DNA of 54,361 nucleotides from Firmicutes bacterium CAG:95 (GTDB lineage: Bacteria > Bacillota > Clostridia > Lachnospirales > Lachnospiraceae), in NCBI GenBank assembly GCA_000438155.1, contig FR902979.1, positions 1-54,361 on the forward strand. The letters are read 5' to 3'. The translations under genes were made by a program, and so were the position numbers. The notes under the pieces were generated by a model. The model was given only the letters and a program-made list of their open reading frames with translations, was not told where the DNA came from and made no database searches. Within the stretch, counting starts at the first letter, position 1, and the number at the start of each line of letters is the position of its first letter. This document shows positions 18,931 through 27,864 of this stretch, piece by piece.

Positions 18931-19985
18931 AACTCTTCTCCAAATAATTTATGTTCTACATATTCTGCTATTGTGTGTCCTATAAAAATATGAGCTTCCT
19001 GAACACGCGGTGTGATTATGGAAGGAACCTTTACCACATAATTACAAACATCTTTCAGCTCTTTCACCTCATGATCCCCCATGAACAAAATCGTTTGAAT
19101 TCCCTGTGTACCGGCATAACGTAAAGCCTCTAATATATTCTTGGAAGTACCACTTGTTGATATTGCGATCAGCATATCGCCCCGACTGGCTTTTGCTTCT
19201 AACTGTCTTACGAATATACGCTCATAACTATAATCATTTCCAATCGCTGTAAGTGTTGATGTATTAACTGTCAATGCCTCTGCATTCATTGCAGGACGTT
19301 CTTTATAGAAACGACTGATAAACTCTGTTGCTATATGCTGGGCATCCGCAGCACTGCCACCATTACCACATAAGAACAATTGACCACCTTTTTTAAACAT
19401 TGTACAGATATCTTCAGCTACTTTCATGACCGTATCTGTCAAAATCTGATCTGTTGCCATCCTTTTGAATATTTCTTCGTGTTCTTCAAGTCTTTGATAA
19501 AAATAGTGAACCGGATGTTCCTGTGAATTATAACTATTTAGAATATGAACCAGTTCCCAAAGGCAGCCTTGTCCACCATCCTTTTGTAATATCATATCCG
19601 ATGCATCCTTGGCACGATCTATCGCATCCGCAGGACAAACTCCCAGTCCGGCATATTTCAAAGGCTCTATATCATACTTTCCATCTCCAACATAGCAAAT
19701 TTCTTCCGGTAATAATTGTTCTCTTTGTTCTATCTCCTTCAATATTTCTGTTTTTTTCTTTGCACCACAATAAAAATAATCCCACGGAAAACGCCGTTCA
19801 AAATAATGAACAATTTCCGTATCTTCTCCTGTAATTGCAGCAAGCTTAAACTTTTCTCTATGCAACTCATAAATTGCATCAATATCTTTCAAATTAATTT
19901 TCTTTTGCTCTGTTCCCTTGGCATCAATAATTACTGTGCCATCTGTTATAACACCATCAATATCCAATACTACCAGTTTAATCAT
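18924..19985 (-). CDS. fusion of KdsC-like HAD phosphatase and GmhA-like SIS isomerase
   Basis: Residues 1-165 are a KdsC/NeuA-C type HAD phosphatase with VLDIDGVITDGT (D8, D10), ITGE, and VGDGKYDIEPL. These enzymes dephosphorylate 3-deoxy-ulosonate phosphates. Residues 180-353 are a GmhA-type SIS domain with CGNGGSAADAQHIATEF, LTAIGNDYSYE, STSGTSKNI, and a VQEAHIFIGH helix. GmhA isomerises sedoheptulose-7-phosphate to heptose-7-phosphate. The usual forms are separate proteins of about 170-190 residues, so this is a bifunctional fusion. It sits between the NeuB-like gene and the TPP enzyme, and I infer that it makes and dephosphorylates intermediates for the NeuB-like reaction. Confidence 0.88.
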   Translation of the reverse strand: MIKLVVLDIDGVITDGTVIIDAKGTEQKKINLKDIDAIYELHREKFKLAAITGEDTEIVHYFERRFPWDYFYCGAKKKTEILKEIEQREQLLPEEICYVGDGKYDIEPLKYAGLGVCPADAIDRAKDASDMILQKDGGQGCLWELVHILNSYNSQEHPVHYFYQRLEEHEEIFKRMATDQILTDTVMKVAEDICTMFKKGGQLFLCGNGGSAADAQHIATEFISRFYKERPAMNAEALTVNTSTLTAIGNDYSYERIFVRQLEAKASRGDMLIAISTSGTSKNILEALRYAGTQGIQTILFMGDHEVKELKDVCNYVVKVPSIITPRVQEAHIFIGHTIAEYVEHKLFGEELC

Positions 19986-19998
19986 AGCTGCCGTTTCC

Positions 19999-20823
19999 TT
20001 ATCCTCTAAGTTTCTTCTTAACTTCCTCTTCTGCAGGAGTAAGTACCTTTTTACCTGTACCCATAATTTTCTCTGTATCCCGTATATCTTTCACCAGACG
20101 GCATAATTCATATGGCTCAATTGATGCCTTTTGATCAGAGCCATACATCATCCTGTCAATCGTAATATGCCGTTCTATGGAGGTCGCGCCTGCTGCTACT
20201 GCACAAGTACTGACAAGTGTTCCAGCCTCATGTCCACTATATCCCACATTACATTTGTAAATATCCGCTAGTACACGAATCAGCTTAAGATTGGCATCCT
20301 CCATTGGCATAGGATAGGTGCTGTTACAATGCATCAATTCATATGGACATCCAGCCTTTTCAAAAATGTCTACTGCATGATCAATTTCTTCAAAAGTACT
20401 CATTCCAGTTGCAATAAATGTATTTTTCCCTTCTGAAGCAATCTCCCTTAACAATTCCTCATTCGTCAGCATGGCTGAGGCCACCTTATTGTATTTCAGA
20501 TCATACTGTCTCAGAAATATCTGCGAGTCTATATCCCATGCCGATGCAAACCATTCAATTCCTTTCTCTTTACAATATCTGTCGATTTCATCATACTCTT
20601 TCTTATCAAATTCCAATCCCTCTTTTTGTGCTCGCTGAGTATCTCCCCATGGACTCTTTCTTGGACTATCCAGATATTCTCTGGTATAAACCTTATCCAC
20701 CGTTCTCTTTTGGAACTTCACAGCATCACAACCTGCGACTACTGCTATATCAATTAGTTTCTTAGCAAGCTGCAGATCACCGTTATGATTAATACCGATC
20801 TCTGCTGTAATAAATACACTCAT
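19999..20823 (-). CDS. NeuB-family 3-deoxy-ulosonate synthase lacking the SAF domain
   Basis: NeuB-type synthases condense phosphoenolpyruvate with an aldose to form nine-carbon ulosonic acids. The N-terminal AEIGINHNGD (7-16), DAVKFQKR, and later GYSGHEAG and IERHIT motifs are all present. The protein is 274 residues and ends at TPAEEEVKKKLRG, just where the family barrel ends. The 60-70-residue C-terminal antifreeze-like (SAF) domain that closes over the sugar in NeuB is missing. The next gene starts 13 bases later, so no room remains for it. This suggests an aldose other than ManNAc. No CMP-sugar synthetase gene is in the window. The SD is AAGGAGATAAG. Confidence 0.86.
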   Translation of the reverse strand: MSVFITAEIGINHNGDLQLAKKLIDIAVVAGCDAVKFQKRTVDKVYTREYLDSPRKSPWGDTQRAQKEGLEFDKKEYDEIDRYCKEKGIEWFASAWDIDSQIFLRQYDLKYNKVASAMLTNEELLREIASEGKNTFIATGMSTFEEIDHAVDIFEKAGCPYELMHCNSTYPMPMEDANLKLIRVLADIYKCNVGYSGHEAGTLVSTCAVAAGATSIERHITIDRMMYGSDQKASIEPYELCRLVKDIRDTEKIMGTGKKVLTPAEEEVKKKLRG

Positions 20824-20846
20824 ACTCTTATCTCCTTCTGCTTAGG

Positions 20847-23069
20847 CTATGCCGGATTACTCTCTCTTGTACATTGTTCCAACATTTCTTTGACTTCTCG
20901 GTCTTCCGGAATATATTGTAATAACTGTTGTAATATAGTTGTTGCCATAGCATAATCATTTTCCGTCATCTTTATCTTTGCAATATCTTTCAGGGATCTT
21001 GCCATATCCTGCATCTGCTCTATCGCCTGATCCCGTTCCTGCATATCTTTCTCTATGTTATCGCGCAGCATCTTGGCATAAGCAGTGATTGCCCGATCAA
21101 GCTTCGGATAAACGCCAAGGCATTGTTTTATTTTCTCTAATGTACCCCTGACATTATTATCCTTTCGATCACTGCGTAATTTATCCAAAAATAATGCAAG
21201 CTGCATATCATCGGGTAATAACAAAGTTACTGTTTGTAAAGCCTCATCGCGATAACACGGTCTATAAAAATTCAAAACATCATCTGTATACATCCAAATC
21301 ATTTCTTCTAATTGTTCATATTTCGGTGTAATAGTCAGATAATTTGCCAGACATACTTCATCATATTTTATTTTAAAAATATCATACCTGATGTCATTGT
21401 TTCTTTTCCATGTTTTTATACGTGTATTCCATTTTTTCCATGCTTCTAAGCCGGTGCGTTCATTCATCCGCTCCAATGCTCTTCTCCATACCCGGAAATC
21501 AATATTTAATAATCTGGATTCCATGTCAATTTCAAGCTGTTCTGCAATATCCCAAATCTCATCATCCGTATCTAAAATTTGATCCGGACATTCTATAAAT
21601 AACTGTTTAAAAAGTTCTTGTGCTTTGGCTCTGTCTTCATTTGATAGAGAATCCGTCTTCTCCATTTTCAGCCATTTGATTTTATTAGATAGTATATACA
21701 CATGCTTACTATCCAGATGAATCGTAAGTTCTACCAGACGTTCTAAGCTTTCTGTTTCCCCTTGTAACCGATACTTTTCTTCAAGTTTCTTTAATACAGT
21801 GTATGTTTGTGGCGCACTGTTCTCCGTTGTAATAAGCATTTGGAATATCTTCCCAAACAAAGGATTATAAGGTTGGTTACAACATGCTTTCAATATCTCT
21901 TCTATCCATTCGGGCCAAAAAGATAATATTTTCTCATTCCAATCAACCATACCAAAGGCTTCTTCTGCTAATATATAATTTCCCTTATCAATCACCGTTC
22001 CAAGGCATAGTAAAACTGTCTCTGACATAAACAGACTATGAAAAACGTCTGTCACAATACCAGCCGTTTCGATCTCCATGGCACTCCGATCATCTCTTAA
22101 TAACTTTGCAGCTTCTATATATTTTTCAAAGTAAAGATAACTTTGCCCTCGATTCTTTAAATGTGCATACAACCTTGCTCCAATCATATGATAAAAAGCC
22201 AAGCTCATTTCCATGGTTTTCAGTTCCATAAGTGAATGACTTATCGCCCTGTTTAACCATAGTATCTCATCTTCATACTTTCCTAAATACTCTAACGAGA
22301 TTAGAATATAGCTAAATAATGTGCCAACATGAATTGGGCAATATGATATCTTTCCTTTATATTCTTCCCATTCTGCAATACCCTCTGCACATGTATGTAT
22401 AACCTTATCATACTCAGCTAATGCAAAATATTCCTGTGCCAGTTGAAATGTCCACCTAGGATCTCCCGGATATTCTTTGCACATTTCCAATAGCGGTTTA
22501 ATATTTCGTTGTGCATGTTTTATTTTATCCTGTGCATTCTTATACACATATCCATAATGGTGTACAAAATCATTAAATTTCTTCAATGGTTGAGGAAAAG
22601 GGTCTAAATATTCATGAACTTTACCAATAAATTTCGTACCATTCTCTATTTTAACCATTCTGGATGGATAAGAATATACCCATGCTTTTCCTTCAAAATC
22701 CAGATAATTTCTGACCACATAGGAGGCACTGTTATATTTCTTGCAGTCTCCGGATTGAAAAAAAGCAATAATCTCCTGGGGATTATCAAACCATTCATCA
22801 TCATCGAGATACATGAACCATTCTCCATGTGCTTCTCCAAGTCCCGCATTCCTTGCCATGGCAAAGTCTCCGCACCAGGTGAAATCAATAATTTTATCCG
22901 CATATTTTTCAGCTATTGTTCGTTGTTGCTCATTGCATCCCGTATCTACCAATATGATTTCACATGGAAATGCTTTTTTGAAAGGTAATAATGATTTAAG
23001 ACTTTTTTCCATGTCCTTCCTCCCTGAAATCAGCATGGAAATAGATAATAGAATCGACTTTTTATTCAT
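20847..23069 (-). CDS. GT2 glycosyltransferase with TPR-like C-terminus, putative flagellin glycosyltransferase
   Basis: I set the start at ATG 23069, because GGAAGGA is 7 bases upstream; an in-frame TTG at 23093 would place that site inside the gene. The 740-residue protein begins with a GT2 domain (SISMLISGRKD, IILVDTGC, and YLDDDEWFDNP as the DxD), characteristic of SPS-like transferases that act on proteins. From about residue 205 it is helical, with TPR-like repeats up to the end (ATTILQQLLQYIPEDREV). Fused GT2-TPR proteins directly after flagellin genes glycosylate flagellin in Clostridia. Position right behind the fliC terminator supports the same role, so read-through from the flagellin promoter is likely. 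Confidence 0.83.
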   Translation of the reverse strand: MNKKSILLSISMLISGRKDMEKSLKSLLPFKKAFPCEIILVDTGCNEQQRTIAEKYADKIIDFTWCGDFAMARNAGLGEAHGEWFMYLDDDEWFDNPQEIIAFFQSGDCKKYNSASYVVRNYLDFEGKAWVYSYPSRMVKIENGTKFIGKVHEYLDPFPQPLKKFNDFVHHYGYVYKNAQDKIKHAQRNIKPLLEMCKEYPGDPRWTFQLAQEYFALAEYDKVIHTCAEGIAEWEEYKGKISYCPIHVGTLFSYILISLEYLGKYEDEILWLNRAISHSLMELKTMEMSLAFYHMIGARLYAHLKNRGQSYLYFEKYIEAAKLLRDDRSAMEIETAGIVTDVFHSLFMSETVLLCLGTVIDKGNYILAEEAFGMVDWNEKILSFWPEWIEEILKACCNQPYNPLFGKIFQMLITTENSAPQTYTVLKKLEEKYRLQGETESLERLVELTIHLDSKHVYILSNKIKWLKMEKTDSLSNEDRAKAQELFKQLFIECPDQILDTDDEIWDIAEQLEIDMESRLLNIDFRVWRRALERMNERTGLEAWKKWNTRIKTWKRNNDIRYDIFKIKYDEVCLANYLTITPKYEQLEEMIWMYTDDVLNFYRPCYRDEALQTVTLLLPDDMQLALFLDKLRSDRKDNNVRGTLEKIKQCLGVYPKLDRAITAYAKMLRDNIEKDMQERDQAIEQMQDMARSLKDIAKIKMTENDYAMATTILQQLLQYIPEDREVKEMLEQCTRESNPA

Positions 23070-23103
23070 ATGTGGAATCCTTCCGCAAATCAAATTAAAA
23101 CTA

Positions 23104-23135
23104 AAAGGGGACCGGCTGCAAAGCCGAGCCCCTTT
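23104..23135 (-). terminator. rho-independent terminator of fliC
   Basis: The stem pairs AAAGGGG with CCCCTTT around CGGCT/AGCCG, with a short loop, and a T-rich run follows on the minus strand. It lies 34 bases past the fliC stop and 35 bases before the first glycosylation gene, so it probably limits read-through into the island to a fraction of fliC transcription. Confidence 0.85.
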
Positions 23136-23168
23136 CTTACTGCTATGTTAGATGCTCTAACTATTAAA

Positions 23169-24593
23169 TTACTGTAATAAGGAAAGTACTCCCTGATTAG
23201 ACTGGTTAGCCTGAGCCAACATTGCCTGACCTGCCTGAGATAAGATATTGTTATTTGAGTACTTAACCATCTCTGTAGCCATATCGGTATCACGAATAGC
23301 AGATTCAGCACTTGTTGTGTTCTCAACAACGTTATCCAAGTTGCTGATTGTATGCTCGAGTCTGTTCTGTACAGCACCAAGAGCAGATCTCTGTGTGGAA
23401 ACCTTCTGAATTGCTTCTTTGATAGTTTCTACTGCATTGTCTGCATTCGTAGACGTCGTGCCATCAACTCTTAAGCCGTTAACTCCAAGGCCTTTAGCTG
23501 ACATTGCCTGTAAGCTTAACTCAATCTTGTTGTTTGTTGTTGCATCAGCTCCAACATGAAGGGATAACTTCAAATTTCCTACCTGATCCTGAGTTGCTTT
23601 TACATCTGTAGCAGCAATTGTCTCTATCTTGTTGCCAAACTGATCATATAAGGTCTTATCTTTCAGCTTTGTTGCATTACCGCCAGTTGCCGTAAAGTAG
23701 TTGCCCAGTGCATTATCTGAAATCTTATTACCATCCTTATCATAGTAGCTCACTGTATCTCTTTTAGCTGCTTGAGTTACTGCTTTAGAATCTAAGGTTA
23801 CAGTATCGGATAAAGCGGTCTTTCCGGTTTGATTATCTTTATTACCCTTTACTTCAAGTTTAATTCCCAAATCAATGCCATCGCGAGATACGTTGCCGTT
23901 TTTGTCAACATCATAGCCATCAACTGTAATTGCTGCGCTACTAGCTGTAGCACCCGCCGCAACAGTTATACGCGCTCCGCTCTTCTGTAATGCCTTAAGT
24001 AATTCGTTCTGGCCATCGACTGCCTCATTTGTTGCAACAGCATTGGTTGTAACAGTAACTTCAATCTTAAGTCCTGTATTTGAACCACTTGCTGTCTGCT
24101 TTAAGTTATTAGAAATTGAAGCATTCGCAATAGCCTGTGATCCATAATTATAGCTATACTTCTTTTCAGCATTCTGATCGCCCTTTAACAGATAAGTCTC
24201 ATTGAACTTGGTTGTTTCAGCAACACGATCAATTTCTGTAGTTAACTGATCAATTTCATTCTGGATGTAGCTCCTATCATTTTCAGAGTTTGTTCCATTG
24301 GCTGCCTTAACTGCTAATTCGTTCATTCTCTGAAGCATATCCTGAACTTCATTCAACGCACCTTCAGCAGTCTGTACTGTAGAGATACCATCCTGAGCAT
24401 TTGCAGAAGCCTGTGTTAAACCTCTGATCTGCTTACGCATCTTCTCACTGATGGAAAGACCTGCTGCATCATCTGCTGCACGGTTGATCTTGTAACCGGA
24501 AGATAACTTCTCTGTGGACTTAGCCTGAGATTTTGTGTTAACACCTAACATTCTGTTAGAGTTCATTGCTGTAAGATTGTGTTGTACTACCAT
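23169..24593 (-). CDS. fliC: flagellin
   Basis: Flagellin forms the flagellar filament. Residues 1-140 are the D0/D1 domain (VVQHNLTAMNSNR, then the LSSGYKINRAADDAAGLSIS signature at 31-50) and residues 390-474 the matching C-terminal coil ending SQAGQAMLAQANQSNQGVLSLLQ-like. Between them lies a variable region of about 230 residues, rich in Thr, Ser and Asn, which is surface exposed in the filament and the likely acceptor of O-linked glycans. The total of 474 residues is larger than the roughly 275-residue minimal clostridial form. SD is AAGGAGGA. Transcription is from the sigma-28 promoter at 24752-24778, with a 150-base leader. Confidence 0.97.
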   Translation of the reverse strand: MVVQHNLTAMNSNRMLGVNTKSQAKSTEKLSSGYKINRAADDAAGLSISEKMRKQIRGLTQASANAQDGISTVQTAEGALNEVQDMLQRMNELAVKAANGTNSENDRSYIQNEIDQLTTEIDRVAETTKFNETYLLKGDQNAEKKYSYNYGSQAIANASISNNLKQTASGSNTGLKIEVTVTTNAVATNEAVDGQNELLKALQKSGARITVAAGATASSAAITVDGYDVDKNGNVSRDGIDLGIKLEVKGNKDNQTGKTALSDTVTLDSKAVTQAAKRDTVSYYDKDGNKISDNALGNYFTATGGNATKLKDKTLYDQFGNKIETIAATDVKATQDQVGNLKLSLHVGADATTNNKIELSLQAMSAKGLGVNGLRVDGTTSTNADNAVETIKEAIQKVSTQRSALGAVQNRLEHTISNLDNVVENTTSAESAIRDTDMATEMVKYSNNNILSQAGQAMLAQANQSNQGVLSLLQ

Positions 24594-24600
24594 AATTCAT

Positions 24601-24635
24601 TCCTCCTTGAAATTGTTCACTGCTTCCCTGCAGTG
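24601..24635 (-). promoter_or_regulatory. candidate CsrA-binding hairpin in the fliC leader
   Basis: On the minus strand a 6-bp stem CACTGC/GCAGTG (24618-24635) presents the loop AGGGAA, an ANGGA motif. A second ANGGA (AAGGA) overlaps the Shine-Dalgarno at 24601-24608. In Bacillus subtilis, CsrA blocks hag translation by binding the same pair of sites and is released by FliW. The arrangement is visible in the sequence; the function is inferred, and csrA and fliW are not in this window. Confidence 0.6.
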
Positions 24636-24751
24636 ATTGTTTTATTTATTGTGCAGATTTCTTTTGAAATCGTACGCCTTCGAAAGATGCTCTGCGCTTT
24701 CTAAAACAAAACTGTTTGTCTTAGCAATTTGTTTTGTTTTATTTGTATTAT

Positions 24752-24778
24752 ATATCGGAGTGTATCCGAAATACTTAA
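24752..24778 (-). promoter_or_regulatory. sigma-28 (SigD/FliA) promoter of fliC
   Basis: Read on the minus strand the elements are TTAA, a 15-base spacer and TCCGATAT. The consensus in Firmicutes is TAAA-N15-GCCGATAT, so the -10 matches at 7 of 8 positions and the spacing is exact. It lies about 160 bases upstream of the fliC start. Confidence 0.82.
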
Positions 24779-24846
24779 CCCTGTTTTGAAAAATTTTTGG
24801 GTATTTTTTGTTTTCTGTTTTTCGTATATTTATCAACTACAAACAG

Positions 24847-25320
24847 TTATTTCTTATCATCCAGAAACTGTGGTGGCACATAATTGGCATTATTCATGTT
24901 TTTATAATAATTCAGTGCCGCCTGTTTGTTCTGGCGTCCCTGGCGGATCTTCTCACGGGACTTACGGAACTGCTGCTCTACAGCAGACTTATTCCGCTGC
25001 TCCATGGTCTGCAGCTTCACACTCTTATCCGTGAGTTCTCCGATAAGGGACTGCAGGGCTCTGATCTGTGCAGCATACTGCTCCTTATTGCCAAGAAGCT
25101 GTTCCTTAATCCGGTCATAGACAGTCTCAAATCCCTGATCCAGCTCCATAATCCTCTGAATGAGCGGCTCCTTCTGATCTACCAGACGGTCAAAAGCCTC
25201 ATAATCCAGCTCCTCCACCTTAAGCAGCTCCTGCTGCTGCGTCGTGTAGTCCGTGAGTTCGTCCAGGATCTGTAATTTCTTCTTCAGGCTGTCTTCTAAT
25301 ACGGATAAGTAATTGTCCAT
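24847..25320 (-). CDS. FliT/FlgN-like flagellar export chaperone
   Basis: This 157-residue, highly helical and charged protein is the last gene of the flaG-fliD-fliS operon. Residues 1-110 show heptad-like patterns with many Leu and Gln (YLSVLEDSLKKKLQIL, then LIQRIMELDQGFETVYDRI), as in FlgN and FliT, which chaperone hook-associated proteins and FliD. Its C-terminus is basic and includes NKQAALNYYKNM. Its start overlaps the fliS stop by one base. I cannot separate FlgN from FliT by sequence; the position after fliS favours FliT in function. Confidence 0.7.
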   Translation of the reverse strand: MDNYLSVLEDSLKKKLQILDELTDYTTQQQELLKVEELDYEAFDRLVDQKEPLIQRIMELDQGFETVYDRIKEQLLGNKEQYAAQIRALQSLIGELTDKSVKLQTMEQRNKSAVEQQFRKSREKIRQGRQNKQAALNYYKNMNNANYVPPQFLDDKK

Positions 25321-25706
25321 TATTCAGCTCCTTTATGTTGGTTCTTCGCCATTACTTCCTTCCAGGTGTCCCTTACGGAACGGAGGTGTTCACACACCTC
25401 CTCGAGAATTTCCGGGTCTTTCTTTATATTGGCCTGCGCCAGACGCTGCTGCAGGTAAGTATAGATCCGGTCATAATCCTCAGAAACCGGATATTTCGTA
25501 TCCAGTGTACTCTGCAGGTAATTAATGATATTCTCTACCTTCACAATATTAATATGGCTCTTCTCAATATCCTTCTTCTCAATTGCCATAATCGCAATGT
25601 TACAGAACTTAATGGCGCCCTCATAGAGCATCAGTGTCAGCTCTGCCGGCGATGCCGTCAGAACCTTACTGTTATTATACTGTGCATACGCTGCCGGTAT
25701 TGCCAT
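25320..25706 (-). CDS. fliS: flagellin export chaperone FliS
   Basis: FliS binds the C-terminus of flagellin and prevents its polymerisation before export. The start is ATG 25706, preceded by GGGAGG at 8 bases; an upstream extension is open but lies within fliD. The 128-residue product carries AYAQYNNSKVLTASPAELTLMLYEGAIKF at its start (quoted in part: ASPAELTLMLYEGA), the classic FliS signature, followed by the four-helix bundle. It begins one base after the fliD stop, which indicates translational coupling. Confidence 0.94.
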   Translation of the reverse strand: MAIPAAYAQYNNSKVLTASPAELTLMLYEGAIKFCNIAIMAIEKKDIEKSHINIVKVENIINYLQSTLDTKYPVSEDYDRIYTYLQQRLAQANIKKDPEILEEVCEHLRSVRDTWKEVMAKNQHKGAE

Positions 25707-25707
25707 A

Positions 25708-27246
25708 TCATGAACCTCCCAGTAATCCTGTGATCGCACTTGCATTGGACTGCATCTTTGCAAGAGCGGTTTCCATCTTACTAAACTTACTGTACCACTT
25801 ATCTTCGTAAGCATTCAGCTTCTTTTCCATTTCGGCAATCTTCGTGGTGTAGTCTGAATAGTCGGACTTCATCTTCTTGTCATCATAGAAGCTGCCATAG
25901 CTGCGGTAGCCCTCTACTGCCTTGGAAAGACCATCCATCGTAGAATACAGTTCCTTATGTAAGCTACTGAAAAAGGATACGACGGTATCCGGATCGGATG
26001 CGATCATGGATTTCAGCTTATCTGCATTGCCGGAGGTATTCTCATCATCCGGATCTCCATCAATGTGATAAGCATTCTTCTCATTCTCTGCTGCCGTAAA
26101 ATAGCTCAGTGTATCAATTCCGAAATCACTTAAGTGCATCTGCTTACCATCTACCGTTGTTCCACTGCTCATTACAGAGGTAAGCTTGCTGCGGATAGTG
26201 GATAGTGTAGAGTCCCGGCGAAGCAGGGAATCTTTGATTTTCTTCTCATACTTCTCTACCTCTGTATCAGACATGGCATCCTTTTCATCATCGGTAAGAG
26301 GTTGATACTTGGATGCAGAAGCCGCATTGTAGAGCTTATCCATCTCATTCATGATGGTATTGTACTCCTTGAGGAAGCCCTTGATCATATCATAGATTCC
26401 ATCGGTATCATCCTGTGTGGTAATGGTGACTGCTTCCCCTGCCTTAGTCTCACTGAGTGCAGTAAAGGTCAGTCCGTTAATTTCAAATACATTGGTATTA
26501 TTGGTAAATGTTGCACCGTTTAACTCGATCTTGGCATCCTGTCCGTCAATCTTCTTCGCATACCCCTCTGCTGTCGGATCTCCGTCCGGATTAAGCTGAA
26601 TCCCCAGTGCCTTTAACGCTGCCTGTCCGTTGCTTCCTGCTGCTGTAATGCTGAAATCATTGGACGCACCTGAGGTCTTGGCACTGATAAAGAACCTCTG
26701 CTGCTTCTCATCGAAGTTTGCATTGAGTCCTGCTTCCTTAAGCTTCGTCAATACATCTGAAATTGTGGTATCTGCCGTCACATCCAGGGTGAGATCCTTA
26801 TCTCCTGCCTTAATGCTGATCTGTCCGCCATTCCCGATGCCATCGCTGCCGGCAAGATCACTTAACTTGGACAGTGCGGTAAGGCTTCCGCTGCCGGATG
26901 CTTTTATCTGTGCACCGGTTAAATAACCGGTCTTTGCAAGCTGCTTTACCTCCAGGGACTGTACACCATTTACCGCATTCTCACCCGTAATCACGCTGAC
27001 AGCACTGCTGTTCGACACTGCGGTTGTCTTCTTCATATAAGAAGAAGCAAAGCGCATATTACTGATGTACTTGCTCTGAAGGTTCTTAAGCTTCGTATTT
27101 AAATCCTTCCAGGCATCCTGCTTCCACTCCAGCTTGGTCTGCTTCTTTTTAACATCATCGACCTTCGTTCTCTTGGCAGAAACGAGCTCCTGGATGATAC
27201 TTTCGGTATCCATTCCGGAATACATTCCGGTCATACGCATTGCCAT
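25708..27246 (-). CDS. fliD: flagellar filament cap protein FliD
   Basis: FliD caps the growing filament and guides flagellin folding at the tip. The 512-residue length is usual. The N-terminal D0 region has RMTGMYSGMDTESIIQELV at residues 4-22, the conserved start of FliD, then a coiled region rich in Lys. The C-terminal region with AEMEKKLNAYEDKWYSKF and ALAKMQSN is also typical. The middle (90-430) is the variable, surface-exposed domain. It lies 19 bases after flaG and overlaps the regulatory context of fliS. The operon is driven from the sigma-28 promoter at 27781-27807. Confidence 0.95.
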   Translation of the reverse strand: MAMRMTGMYSGMDTESIIQELVSAKRTKVDDVKKKQTKLEWKQDAWKDLNTKLKNLQSKYISNMRFASSYMKKTTAVSNSSAVSVITGENAVNGVQSLEVKQLAKTGYLTGAQIKASGSGSLTALSKLSDLAGSDGIGNGGQISIKAGDKDLTLDVTADTTISDVLTKLKEAGLNANFDEKQQRFFISAKTSGASNDFSITAAGSNGQAALKALGIQLNPDGDPTAEGYAKKIDGQDAKIELNGATFTNNTNVFEINGLTFTALSETKAGEAVTITTQDDTDGIYDMIKGFLKEYNTIMNEMDKLYNAASASKYQPLTDDEKDAMSDTEVEKYEKKIKDSLLRRDSTLSTIRSKLTSVMSSGTTVDGKQMHLSDFGIDTLSYFTAAENEKNAYHIDGDPDDENTSGNADKLKSMIASDPDTVVSFFSSLHKELYSTMDGLSKAVEGYRSYGSFYDDKKMKSDYSDYTTKIAEMEKKLNAYEDKWYSKFSKMETALAKMQSNASAITGLLGGS

Positions 27247-27265
27247 ATTCGATTCCTCCTGCCTG

Positions 27266-27703
27266 TTATCTCTTCTCGTCTACGAGGATTCCTGCCAGTT
27301 CCCATACCTTGGCAATCATGTCAAGGGTCTTCTCCGGCGGAAGCTCTTTAATTACTTTATGGGTATCCTTATCTACAATCTTGATTGTAACACGGTTCGT
27401 TGCCTCATGAATTCCGAATACTGCTTCAGAATGGGACATATTCTTATTGAGCTGTTCGACAGCCTTCCTGATCTGTTCATTACTTGCTGTCTGCTGTTCG
27501 GAAGTACCCTGATTATTGGTCTCGGTTCCCTGTCCGTTCTTCTCATCAACTTCCTTGATCTTCGCTGTCGTCGGATCAAAATTAACTGTCTGTTCTACCG
27601 TAGTTGAAACGTCCGTGTTTTCTGCGGCTTTCTGTACAGGTCTTGCCTGTTGTGTATTCTGTGCCTGATAAGTCATGGCACTGCTTAGTGGTTCAATTGT
27701 CAT
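27266..27703 (-). CDS. flaG: FlaG family flagellar protein
   Basis: FlaG proteins are small and influence filament length. The chosen start is ATG 27703, since GGGAGGTG lies 7 bases upstream; a GTG three codons earlier overlaps that site. The 145-residue product has an acidic, Gln- and Thr-rich N-terminal half and the FlaG domain in the C-terminal half (VTIKIVDKDTHKVIKELPPEKTL in part: IKIVDKDTHKVIKELPPE), which ends MIAKVWELAGILVDEKR. It is the first gene of the flaG-fliD-fliS-chaperone operon, an order common in Firmicutes. Confidence 0.9.
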   Translation of the reverse strand: MTIEPLSSAMTYQAQNTQQARPVQKAAENTDVSTTVEQTVNFDPTTAKIKEVDEKNGQGTETNNQGTSEQQTASNEQIRKAVEQLNKNMSHSEAVFGIHEATNRVTIKIVDKDTHKVIKELPPEKTLDMIAKVWELAGILVDEKR

Positions 27704-27780
27704 TGTGTACACCTCCCTGTGCTTCCCTGATGTCTGTTCGACATGGTCACAATCTCATATTTAACGGTTTCTTGTAGTTT

Positions 27781-27807
27781 ATATCGGTTTTGGGTTATAA
27801 AAGATTA
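27781..27807 (-). promoter_or_regulatory. sigma-28 promoter of flaG-fliD-fliS operon
   Basis: On the minus strand the elements are TAAT, a 15-base spacer and ACCGATAT, close to the TAAA-N15-GCCGATAT consensus. It lies about 78 bases upstream of the flaG start codon. It resembles the fliC promoter in both elements and spacing. Confidence 0.8.
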
Positions 27808-27812
27808 ACCCC

Positions 27813-27850
27813 CTGCAGAAATTTTTCTCATTCTTTTTCTCATTCTGCAG
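27813..27850. repeat. inverted repeat in flaG-mcp intergenic region
   Basis: CTGCAGAA at 27813-27820 is repeated in inverse at 27843-27850 around a T-rich 22-base loop. It lies immediately upstream of the sigma-28 promoter of flaG. Neither side has the T-run expected of a terminator, so an operator-like or structural role is possible. Confidence 0.4.
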
Positions 27851-27864
27851 GAGGTGGATTTGCC

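Noticed and set aside
24642..24836. 64-residue frame in the fliC leader region
   Set aside because: It covers the sigma-28 promoter and leader of fliC and has basic, low-complexity composition.
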